Part shown: positions 15,520-24,400 of the stretch, in pieces
Layout: the number at the start of each line of letters is the position of its first letter
Position numbering within the stretch: the stretch's first letter is position 1
Assembly (NCBI GenBank): GCA_015487695.1
Contig: WFPF01000063.1
Coordinates: 1 to 39,511 of the forward strand
From: Chitinophagales bacterium
GTDB lineage: Bacteria > Bacteroidota > Bacteroidia > Chitinophagales > S012-47
Direction of reading: 5' to 3'
DNA: 39,511 bases
Notes under the pieces: generated by a model
What the model saw: the letters and a program-made list of their open reading frames with translations, nothing else
The model's database searches: none
Told to the model about the DNA's origin: nothing
Position numbers and translations under genes: made by a program

Positions 15520-16209
15520 ATGAGCTGGTTAAAAGGGTTCTTTAATTCTTCCATCGGAAGGAAATTTATCATGGCTCTGACGGGCCTTTTTCTCTTTTTA
15601 TTCCTGACAGAGCATATGCTGGCCAATCTTTTGCTTTTGCTCCCCGACAACGGAATTCTCTACAATCAATACTCCCATTTCATGGTGAATTTTCCCCTCA
15701 TCCGCATCGTGGAGTTTCTGCTTTTCGGGTCACTGATTTTTCATATTATTTATGCCCTCGTACTTACCTATCGCAACCGCCAGGCAAGACCGATACAATA
15801 TGCGGTGAGGAAACCCGGGGAGAACAGCTCATGGGTCTCAAGAAACATGGGATTCCTCGGAGTCATCCTCTTTATTTTTCTAGCCATTCACCTTACCGGC
15901 TTCTTTGCCAAAGCCCGAATAACGCACGACCTCGGGATGGTGACCATCAACGGGGTGGAAATGCACGATGTATATTCCCTCGTAAAAGCAAAATTTGAAA
16001 TTTGGTGGTTCGATCTGATTTATATCATCGGATTCATGGCCCTGGGAGCCCATCTCTGGCATGGGTTTTACAGTTCTTTTCGTACCCTCGGCCTGCGACA
16101 TCCCCAATACCTGCCCCTTTTTAAAGGTATCGGGATCTTTATTGCCGTGATCATACCGCTTGGATTTGCCATTGTTCCGATCTACTTTTTAATCAACTCA
16201 CTTTCTTGA
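15520..16209 (+). CDS. sdhC: succinate dehydrogenase cytochrome b subunit
   Basis: Membrane anchor of 229 residues for succinate dehydrogenase/fumarate reductase. Five hydrophobic helices are visible at about residues 12-34, 58-80, 107-130, 160-185 and 198-225. Single His residues sit in the first four helices ('[10 protein letters not shown]', '[10 protein letters not shown]', '[10 protein letters not shown]', '[10 protein letters not shown]'). This is the pattern of type B, di-haem anchors that exchange electrons with menaquinone and need no SdhD. An upstream TTG at 15496 lies in the predicted promoter box, so ATG at 15520 is chosen; it begins '[16 protein letters not shown]', typical of Bacteroidota homologues. 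The sdhA start lies one base beyond the stop codon. Confidence 0.92.
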   Translation: MSWLKGFFNSSIGRKFIMALTGLFLFLFLTEHMLANLLLLLPDNGILYNQYSHFMVNFPLIRIVEFLLFGSLIFHIIYALVLTYRNRQARPIQYAVRKPGENSSWVSRNMGFLGVILFIFLAIHLTGFFAKARITHDLGMVTINGVEMHDVYSLVKAKFEIWWFDLIYIIGFMALGAHLWHGFYSSFRTLGLRHPQYLPLFKGIGIFIAVIIPLGFAIVPIYFLINSLS

Positions 16210-16210
16210 C

Positions 16211-18133
16211 ATGATAAAACTGGATGCTAAAATACCGGAAGGCCCCCTGGCCACGAAGTGGACGGATTACCGTTCGAAAGTAAAGCTTGTCTCTCCCAAC
16301 AATAAGCGAAAGCTGGAGATCATTGTAGTGGGTACCGGATTGGCCGGAGCATCGGCTGCTGCCACATTCGGTGAGTTGGGCTATCAGGTGAAAACGTTCT
16401 GCTTTCAGGACAGCCCGCGAAGAGCGCACAGCATTGCAGCCCAGGGAGGAATCAATGCGGCAAAGAACTATCAAAATGACGGAGACAACGTCTATCGCCT
16501 CTTCTACGATACCATCAAAGGGGGCGATTACCGCTCACGCGAAGCCAATGTGTATCGCCTGGCCGAGGTCAGTGTGAATATCATCGACCAGTCGGTGGCT
16601 CAGGGTGTTCCCTTTGCCCGCGAGTACGGAGGACTGCTCGACAACCGCTCCTTCGGTGGTGTGCAGGTGAAGCGAACCTTCTATGCCCGCGGACAGACAG
16701 GCCAGCAACTGCTTCTGGGCGCCTATCAGGCCATGGAGCGCCAGGTGGCCCGGGGCAACGTGAAAGAGTTTACACGGCACGAGATGCTGGACATTGTACT
16801 GATTGACGGGAAAGCCCGTGGCATCATTGCCCGCAATCTGATCACGGGCGAAATAGAGCGCCATGCGGCCCATGCGGTGGTGCTTGCCACGGGGGGCTAC
16901 GGAAATGTCTTTTATTTGTCGACCAATGCCATGGGCTCCAATGCCACGGCCATATGGAAAGCGCACAAACGCGGAGCAGCTTTTGCCAATCCTTGTTTTA
17001 CACAAATACATCCAACCTGCATCCCTCAGATGGGGGAATACCAGTCGAAACTCACCCTCATGAGCGAGAGCCTGAGAAACGATGGACGGGTGTGGGTGCC
17101 CAAACGGGCCGAAGACGTAAAGAAAAAACCGGCAGATATTGCCGAGGAAGACCGGGATTACTATCTCGAGCGCATGTATCCGGCTTTCGGCAACCTCGTT
17201 CCGCGCGATGTGGCGGCACGGGCCGCCAAAAAAGTATGTGACGAAGGAAGGGGCGTAGGCCCGACAGGCCGTGCCGTTTACCTCGATTTTAAAGATGCCA
17301 TTCAACGGCTTGGCCATCATGTGATTGAGGAAAGATATGGCAACCTCTTTGAGATGTATGAAAAAATTACGGGAGACAATCCTTACGAGACACCCATGAT
17401 GATTTATCCTGCCGTGCATTATACGATGGGTGGATTGTGGGTGGATTATGAACTGATGACGAGCATTCCCGGCCTCTATGCCACGGGCGAATGCAACTTC
17501 TCGGATCACGGGGCCAACCGCCTCGGAGCCTCCGCCCTCATGCAGGGCCTGGCCGATGGATATTTTGTGATTCCGATGACCATCGGAAACTATCTTTCAA
17601 ACGACATCCGCACACCTTTGCCCGAGACTTCTTCAGCGGAATTTGAACAGACGGAAAAAGAAGTGAAAGAAAGGCTTGAGAAGCTGATGTCTATCAACGG
17701 CAAGCGTTCGGTAGATCATTTTCATCGTGAGCTGGGCAAAATCATGTGGGAGTATTGCGGCATGTCGAGAACAGCCGAAGGACTACAGAAAGCCCGGGGA
17801 ATGGTGCAGGAGCTTCGGAAGGAATTTTGGAAGGACCTCCGCGTACCCGGCAAAATGGACGAACTGAACTCGGAACTGGAGAAAGCCGGCCGGGTTGCCG
17901 ATTTCATGGAATTGGCAGAGCTGATGATCATAGATGCCTACAACCGCAACGAATCCTGCGGAGGCCACTTTCGCGAAGAGTATAAAACTCCGGACGGAGA
18001 GGCGCTGCGTGACGATGAAAACTATGCCTACGTGGCAGCCTGGGAGTATGCCGGCATGGACAAAGACCCCATATTGCACAAGGAAGAACTGAATTTTGAG
18101 GTGGTCACACCGAGCACCAGAAGTTATAAATAA
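16211..18133 (+). CDS. sdhA: succinate dehydrogenase/fumarate reductase flavoprotein subunit
   Basis: Catalytic subunit of complex II, 640 residues, oxidising succinate to fumarate in the TCA cycle or working in reverse. The FAD-binding dinucleotide fold is at '[18 protein letters not shown]' near residue 35. The His of '[15 protein letters not shown]' is the expected covalent FAD attachment site. Active-site regions include '[20 protein letters not shown]', '[13 protein letters not shown]' and '[19 protein letters not shown]'. The long length and an insertion around residues 285-340 fit the type B/Bacteroidota form. It sits between sdhC (one base) and sdhB (11 bases) in one operon. No truncation is seen. 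Confidence 0.95.
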   Translation: MIKLDAKIPEGPLATKWTDYRSKVKLVSPNNKRKLEIIVVGTGLAGASAAATFGELGYQVKTFCFQDSPRRAHSIAAQGGINAAKNYQNDGDNVYRLFYDTIKGGDYRSREANVYRLAEVSVNIIDQSVAQGVPFAREYGGLLDNRSFGGVQVKRTFYARGQTGQQLLLGAYQAMERQVARGNVKEFTRHEMLDIVLIDGKARGIIARNLITGEIERHAAHAVVLATGGYGNVFYLSTNAMGSNATAIWKAHKRGAAFANPCFTQIHPTCIPQMGEYQSKLTLMSESLRNDGRVWVPKRAEDVKKKPADIAEEDRDYYLERMYPAFGNLVPRDVAARAAKKVCDEGRGVGPTGRAVYLDFKDAIQRLGHHVIEERYGNLFEMYEKITGDNPYETPMMIYPAVHYTMGGLWVDYELMTSIPGLYATGECNFSDHGANRLGASALMQGLADGYFVIPMTIGNYLSNDIRTPLPETSSAEFEQTEKEVKERLEKLMSINGKRSVDHFHRELGKIMWEYCGMSRTAEGLQKARGMVQELRKEFWKDLRVPGKMDELNSELEKAGRVADFMELAELMIIDAYNRNESCGGHFREEYKTPDGEALRDDENYAYVAAWEYAGMDKDPILHKEELNFEVVTPSTRSYK

Positions 18134-18144
18134 AAAGAAATCGT

Positions 18145-18906
18145 ATGAAAATTACGCTCAAGGTTTGGAGACAGGAAAGTCCGGATGAAAAGGGCCGCTT
18201 CGATACATTCAGGCTCGACAACATCGACAGCCATATGTCATTTCTTGAAATGTTCGATGTGTTGAATCAGCAACTGATCGAAGAAGGCAAACGTCCGGTG
18301 GAATTTGATCACGACTGCCGGGAAGGAATCTGTGGTATGTGCAGCATGTACATCAACGGGCGTCCCCATGGTTTTCAGTCGGGAACAACTACCTGTCAGC
18401 TTCATATGCGGCACTTCAGGGATGGCGATACCATTGTGGTAGAGCCCTGGCGGGCCCGTCCTTTCCCTGTTATCAAAGATCTGGTGGTCGACCGTTCTCC
18501 TTTTGACCGCATCATTGCAGCCGGAGGCTATGTCTCGGTAAATACCGGAAGCCCGCAGGATGCCAACAGCATTCTGGTAAAAAAGAGCGACTCGGATGCG
18601 GCTTTCGATGCAGCCTCATGTATCGGCTGCGGTGCCTGTGTGGCAGCCTGCAAAAATGCTTCGGCCATGCTCTTTGTAAGTGCCAAAATCGAACACCTGA
18701 GCCGGCTGCCCCAAGGCAGGGTAGAGCGGGTTCGCAGGGCCGTCAATATGGTGCGGCAAATGGATATGGAAGGCTTCGGTAACTGCACCAATACGGGCGC
18801 TTGCGAAGTGGAATGCCCAAAAGGCATCAAAATAAGCAATATCCACAAGATGAATGCGGAATTCTTTAAGGCAGTATGGGTTTCGTCCGAGGAAGTGGAA
18901 GCCTGA
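18145..18906 (+). CDS. sdhB: succinate dehydrogenase/fumarate reductase iron-sulfur subunit
   Basis: Electron-transfer subunit of complex II, 253 residues. The N-terminal ferredoxin-like domain holds the 2Fe-2S ligands in '[11 protein letters not shown]' plus a later Cys in 'TTTCQLH'. The C-terminal helical domain has '[13 protein letters not shown]' and '[15 protein letters not shown]', which together supply the 4Fe-4S and 3Fe-4S clusters. It passes electrons from SdhA FAD to the SdhC haem/quinone site. It is the last gene of sdhCAB. The 159 bases to the next gene contain no clear terminator or promoter box that I could identify. Confidence 0.95.
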   Translation: MKITLKVWRQESPDEKGRFDTFRLDNIDSHMSFLEMFDVLNQQLIEEGKRPVEFDHDCREGICGMCSMYINGRPHGFQSGTTTCQLHMRHFRDGDTIVVEPWRARPFPVIKDLVVDRSPFDRIIAAGGYVSVNTGSPQDANSILVKKSDSDAAFDAASCIGCGACVAACKNASAMLFVSAKIEHLSRLPQGRVERVRRAVNMVRQMDMEGFGNCTNTGACEVECPKGIKISNIHKMNAEFFKAVWVSSEEVEA

Positions 18907-19065
18907 AGCCTTGCTGCGCATGGACCTGGATCCCCGTCAACCGGAGCGGCAAAACAGGGCCCTTTTAACATGCAACGCTGCCCTGATTTCTCTCTTGAAA
19001 GGCAATAAATCGGAACTTCGGCACATTTAATGCAAGGAAGATTCCGTCCAACAGCAATTAACTCT

Positions 19066-21405
19066 ATGCGAAAGATCATTCTTTTTATCTGCCTCGCTTT
19101 TTTCTTTACTTCCGTTCATGCCCAGGCAGTGCAGTGGGCTTCCAGGGTCTTGCGATACAGCTCCCAGTATGGGAAAAAACAGTACAGTGCCGCACAGGTG
19201 CTGGGAAAACCCAATGTATTGCCGGGCTATGGAGAAAGTCCCGTGGCCTGGGCTCCCGAGAGTGAAGACAGAGGGCGGGAGTTTGTATGGGTGGAATTTG
19301 AAGAAGCCATTCCCGTAAAGCAAATCGCCATCGGTGAAAGCCTCAATCCGGGTTCCGTCTCCAAGGTCATCCTGTACGATGAATCGGGGAAGCGACATAC
19401 GGTTTATGAAAACAGGCATCCTGCAAATACGATGGAAATGAGCAGGATTTTTCACATCTTTCTCGATGAGAAAACGGAATACCGCGTAAAAAAACTCTGG
19501 CTTGAACTGAATACCTCGGCCGTGGAGGGAATGCAGCAAATCGACTGCATCGGCATTTCCCCTGATGCCACTCCGGTCAAAGCGGAGATCAATGTGATTC
19601 AGTATGAGAAATATGAGGGTGAGCCCGAGAACCTCGGACCGATGGTGAACTCGAGATATGAAGACCGCTATCCGATCATTGCACCCGATGGGAAGACACT
19701 CTACTTTGCACGCAAGCACTCCCCGGAGAATATCGGTGCCGAAACGGCTGCCAGTCTAATCGAAGTGGGGGATGACATTTATTACAGCCAACTGGGCGAA
19801 GACGGGCACTGGAGCAAAGCCCGGAATATAGGACCTCCGCTTAACAATGAGTACAACAACTTCGTGACTGCCGTGATGCCCGACAACGAAACCCTGGTGC
19901 TGGCCAATGAATACACACGCCTTGCGGGGCCGGGCGTTTCCATTTCGCACCGAAAGGCAAACGGGGAGTGGGAAAAGCCGTACCCGCTGCGCATTCGCAG
20001 CATGTGGAACGACAACCTCTTCACCTGCTACCAGATGAATGTGGACGGGGATGTGATTGTGATGGCCATAGAACAGGATGACAGCTACGGGGATCTGGAT
20101 ATTTATGTCTCTTTCAAAGAAGAAGGAAAGAAATGGACCAAGCCCGTGAACATCGGGCCGGTGGTCAATACGGCCGGTACCGAGGGAAGCGCCTTCCTGG
20201 CTGCCGACAACCGCACGCTCTATTTTTCATCCAACGGTCATGCCGGATACGGCTCTTATGACATGTTTGTAAGCCAGCGTCTCGATGATACCTGGAAGCG
20301 CTGGAGCGAGCCGGTAAATCTGGGCCCGGTGATCAACTCGCCCAAAGCCGAATGGAACTATACCCTTTCGGCACGGGGTGATTACGCCTATTTTGCTTCG
20401 AGCAAAAGCGGATATGGCGAAGGCGATATTTTCCGCATTGCCCTGCCGCGTGAGGTACAACCCGAGCCGGTGGCCCTTATCAAAGGCCGGGTGATCAACT
20501 CCATCACCCGCGAACCGATGAAAGTGAAAATAAAAATAAAGGAAAAGCCCAATGCCTTGCTTGACCCGGGTGGAGAGAAAAGTCCGAAAAATGAAGGCGG
20601 GCGTGTGAAAGAACTGGAAGGCCGCTTTGGCCTCGTGATTCCCCGCGAGAAAGAGTTTGAAATCGTCTCTGAAGACCCCGGTTACTTTCCGGAATACAGC
20701 AATCCCAGCCCGTCACAACCCGAGGAAAGCGAGTATCTCGACTACAATGAGAGCGATACCCTGGAGGGACTGCGCAGAGAAATGCTGGGTCGCATATACA
20801 AGGAAATAGACAAGTGGACAGCCTCGGAAAAGGCGCCTCAAAGTCCGCTTGAGCGAAAAGAGCTGAGAGAAAAGCTGGAAAGAAAGTCTATGGCACTGCT
20901 TGAAAAAGAACTCTCGAAGATCAATATCAGCGAAAGCAAAAAAAATGTTCTGAAGCCTGAGCTGGAAACAGAAATCAAAAGCAAGCTGGACGATGAACTG
21001 CAGGGCGGAAGCTATGTGGAGCTGGATGAAGACATTCGGATGGTGCCATTGAAAGAGGGGCAAATCATTCGCATAAACAACATCTATTTCAGAGCCAACC
21101 AGGCCATCCTCCTGCCCGAATCTTTTGTCGAACTCGACAGGGTGCTGGATTTCCTGAAAAAGAACCCCAATATTTACGTGGAGATCGGGGGGCATACCAA
21201 CGGATTGCCGAGCCACGAATTTTGCGATGCCCTCTCGCAGGCCCGGGCCCGCAGGGTATATGAATATCTCATAGAAAAGGGTATTCCGGAAAGGCGGCTC
21301 AGCTACAAAGGCTATGGAAAGAGAATGCCCATAGCAGACAACAATACCCTCAGCGGGAGGAAGAAAAACCAAAGAGTGGAGCTGAAGATCATTCGGGTAG
21401 ACTGA
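19066..21405 (+). CDS. exported OmpA-family protein with discoidin-like and PD40 domains
   Basis: Envelope protein of 779 residues from the ATG at 19066, which begins a clear signal peptide ('MRKIILFICLAFFFTSVHAQ'); an in-frame ATG 36 bases upstream would bury it. Residues about 22-165 look like a discoidin/F5-8-type beta-sandwich ('VWVEFEEAIPVKQIAIGE'). Residues 185-465 are PD40-like propeller blades ('PIIAPDGKTLYFARK', 'FLAADNRTLYFSSNGHAGYG'). A short carboxypeptidase-regulatory-like segment starts near 470 ('LIKGRVINSITREPMKV'). Residues 555-650 are a Glu/Lys-rich, probably helical spacer. The C-terminal OmpA domain (about 668-775) has 'EIGGHTNGLPSHEF' and 'GRKKNQRVELK' and should bind peptidoglycan. 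It probably links an outer-membrane or surface ligand to the cell wall. It precedes the A2M-pbpC pair by 74 bases. Confidence 0.85.
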   Translation: MRKIILFICLAFFFTSVHAQAVQWASRVLRYSSQYGKKQYSAAQVLGKPNVLPGYGESPVAWAPESEDRGREFVWVEFEEAIPVKQIAIGESLNPGSVSKVILYDESGKRHTVYENRHPANTMEMSRIFHIFLDEKTEYRVKKLWLELNTSAVEGMQQIDCIGISPDATPVKAEINVIQYEKYEGEPENLGPMVNSRYEDRYPIIAPDGKTLYFARKHSPENIGAETAASLIEVGDDIYYSQLGEDGHWSKARNIGPPLNNEYNNFVTAVMPDNETLVLANEYTRLAGPGVSISHRKANGEWEKPYPLRIRSMWNDNLFTCYQMNVDGDVIVMAIEQDDSYGDLDIYVSFKEEGKKWTKPVNIGPVVNTAGTEGSAFLAADNRTLYFSSNGHAGYGSYDMFVSQRLDDTWKRWSEPVNLGPVINSPKAEWNYTLSARGDYAYFASSKSGYGEGDIFRIALPREVQPEPVALIKGRVINSITREPMKVKIKIKEKPNALLDPGGEKSPKNEGGRVKELEGRFGLVIPREKEFEIVSEDPGYFPEYSNPSPSQPEESEYLDYNESDTLEGLRREMLGRIYKEIDKWTASEKAPQSPLERKELREKLERKSMALLEKELSKINISESKKNVLKPELETEIKSKLDDELQGGSYVELDEDIRMVPLKEGQIIRINNIYFRANQAILLPESFVELDRVLDFLKKNPNIYVEIGGHTNGLPSHEFCDALSQARARRVYEYLIEKGIPERRLSYKGYGKRMPIADNNTLSGRKKNQRVELKIIRVD

Positions 21406-21479
21406 GCGGATGCGACAGGGCAAGAAAATAAATAGTTTAACTTTATTAGCGTTCGTCTTTGTCAATCAACCCGAATCCT

Positions 21480-24400
21480 ATGCGATCTATATTCTTACTT
21501 CTCACGCTGGCCGCACTTTCCACCCTGTCCTGCAATCGGCAAAAGGAAAGCGAAGCGTACGATCCCTCCTATTCGCGCTACATTGCCGCATTCTCACAGA
21601 GTCCTCTTTCGACTTACGGTGATTTTCGAATTCGCTTTACCGTTGATATTCCCGGAAAAGAAGCCGGTGTGATTGAGGATGAAGCACTGATGGATATCTC
21701 GCCCGGTGTGGAAGGCCGCCTCGAGTGGCTGGATGCTTCCACCATTCACTTTCTGCCTTCGGCTCCCTTGCTTCCTGATCATGAATACCGCATCAGCTTT
21801 GACCTCGCATCACTCATTGCCGTGCCCGACTCCCTGTCCCGTTTTTCTTTTAGCGTGCAGACGCGCAAGCAGGAGCTGTCATTGGAAGAGGGCTACCTGG
21901 AGGCCGTAAATACAGAAGATTATCGTTACAGCGGAAGTCTGATTACTGCTGATTTTGCTCCGCCCGAACTGCTTGAGAAATGCCTGGAAATCTATTATCG
22001 GGGCGAGCCCGTGAAGCCGGAGTGGAGACATGAAGAAGGCGGATTGAAGCATCATTTTCTGGTAGACCGGATCAAACGGGGCAGCGAGATGGAGCAAATG
22101 CGCCTTCAATGGAATGGCAAAAGCATTGCTGCGGATGATAAAGGAAAGCTGGAGATCGATGTGCCGGGCCGGGGAGCCTTTAAGTATGCCGGAATTAAAA
22201 TATTCAACTACGAAGAGCAGAAAGTAGAGGTTTACTTTACCGATCCGCTGGATGCCGCCCAGGATATCACCGGTCTGATTCAGATTGAAGGCATCACGGG
22301 TCTGCAGCATGCAATCCGGGGGAACAAGGTCGTTCTTTACGTGCCGGGGCGGCAAAGTGGCAGCTATCGGTTGAAGATACACCCGGGCATCCGCTCGGTC
22401 TCGGGCCGGGTGGCCGGAACGACTGTGCTCGAAACGCTCCTCTTTGAAGAGCTCAAGCCCAGCATTTGGTTGCCGGGCGAGGGAAATATCCTGCCCCTCG
22501 GAAAGTCCCTCGTTTTTCCTTTCGATGCGGTCAATCTGAATGCCGTGGATGTCACCATTCTGAAAATTTATGAAAGCAATATGCTTTCGTTTTTGCAGCG
22601 CAACAGCCTGGCAGGAAGCAACGAACTGTATCGTACGGGAGATATCATTCTGCAAAAGAAAATTGAGCTCAAACCCGAAAATCCACAGGCAATAAAAACC
22701 CGTTCGCGCTATGGAATCGACTTGAGCAAAATCATCCGGGCCGAACCGGGCGCACTGTACCGGGTCGTGCTTTCATTCAGGCCCGAATATTCGGCCTATA
22801 TGTGCAGCCGCGATGATTTTGACGATATTTCCGATACGTATGAAGACGATTATTACTACTACGATGAATCTTCGCAGTATTTCCACGATCTCTATCCGGG
22901 ATATAAGTTTAAGTATGACTGGCGGCATCGCGATGATCCCTGTTACAGGGCCTATTACCGTACGAGCCGCTTTGTAAGCCGCAACATTCTGGCGAGCAAC
23001 CTGGCCATGACGGCCATGCAGGGCTCAGACGGGCAGACCACATTCATACTGACCGATATCCGAAATGCCCGGCCCCGCAAAGGAGTGAAAGTGACGATTT
23101 ACAGCTACCGGATGCAGGAGCTGGGTTCGGCCCTGAGTGACGGCAGTGGCCTGGCACGCATTGACTGGAAAGAAAAACCTGCATTTGCGGTGGCTGGAGA
23201 CGGGAAAGAGAAAGCCTATCTGCGCCTTGATCCCGGTGAAGCACTTTCCGTAAGCCGCTTCGAGACAGGGGGCGTTTCGGCCCAATCGGGGCTGAAAGGC
23301 CGGCTCTATGGCGAGCGCGATGTATGGCGGCCGGGTGATTCGCTTTTTCTCACTTTTGTACTCGAGGATCTTAGCGAAAAACTTCCGCTGGCCTATCCGG
23401 TTCATTTCGCACTGCGCGATCCGCAGGGCCGCGAAGTTATCAACCTGAAAAAACTGCCCGATGAGGGACGCTTCTATACTTTCCGCCTGGCAAGCGATCC
23501 CGACTGGATCACAGGTCGATACCTGGCCACCGTCAGTGCCGGAGGGCTGACCGTGAATCAGGGAGTGAGAATAGAGACCATCAAGCCGAATCGTTTGAAA
23601 ATTGATTTTGAGGGTGAAGGGGATAAAATATGGGGATGGAAAGGAAAGAATCACTTCACGCTTCGTGCTCAGTGGCTGCATGGCGCATCGGCCGGTGGTC
23701 TGAAATATAAAGTGGAAAGTGCTCTGAAAGAGCAGACTACCTCATTTCCATCATATCGTGATTTTCATTTCCGAGATGAGTCGGAGCCCTTTTATGATGC
23801 ACCCAGAGTCGTTGCCGAAGGAGAACTGGATGAGCAGGGCGAATCCGATTTATCGCTGTCGTTGCAAACGTCAAACCGTCCACCGGGGATATTGAAAGCG
23901 GCCTTCAAAATCCGAGTTTTTGAAAACAGCGGAAATTTCAGCGTACGTACCCTGCAAAAGGACTTCTATCCCTATGAAGCCTATGCCGGCTTCAAGCTGC
24001 CGGAAGGAAACAAATGGACGGGCGCTCTGGCAACCGGAAAGAAGGAAAAGATAGACATGGTACTCCTCGATGCGGAAGGAAATCCCTTGCCCGGGCAGTT
24101 GCTGAGGGCGAAACTTTATAAGCTGGAGTGGCGCTGGTGGTGGCACAGCTCGGGCGAAAACATCGCCTCATACATCAACAACCGTTTTCTCGAGCCTGTG
24201 AAGGCAGTGGAACTTCGGACCGATGCCCGGGGCAAAGCCCACTGGACGCTTGCGATGGATGACAATGAGTGGGGACGCTATTTCCTTTGGGTCGAGGACG
24301 TGAAAGGCGGCCACAGATCAGGAAAAGTGCTATACTTCGACAATCCCTATTATTCGGGCCGCAGCAGGGAGGGAATGGCCGAGGGAGCCAGCATGCTGCC

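Noticed and set aside
16211-18906. Missing sdhD as a gene loss
   Set aside because: Type B complex II uses one five-helix cytochrome b with four conserved His, which is what sdhC shows.
19030-19066. Upstream ATG at 19030 as start of the OmpA-family gene
   Set aside because: It would put 12 extra residues with polar and basic character before a complete signal peptide starting at 19066.
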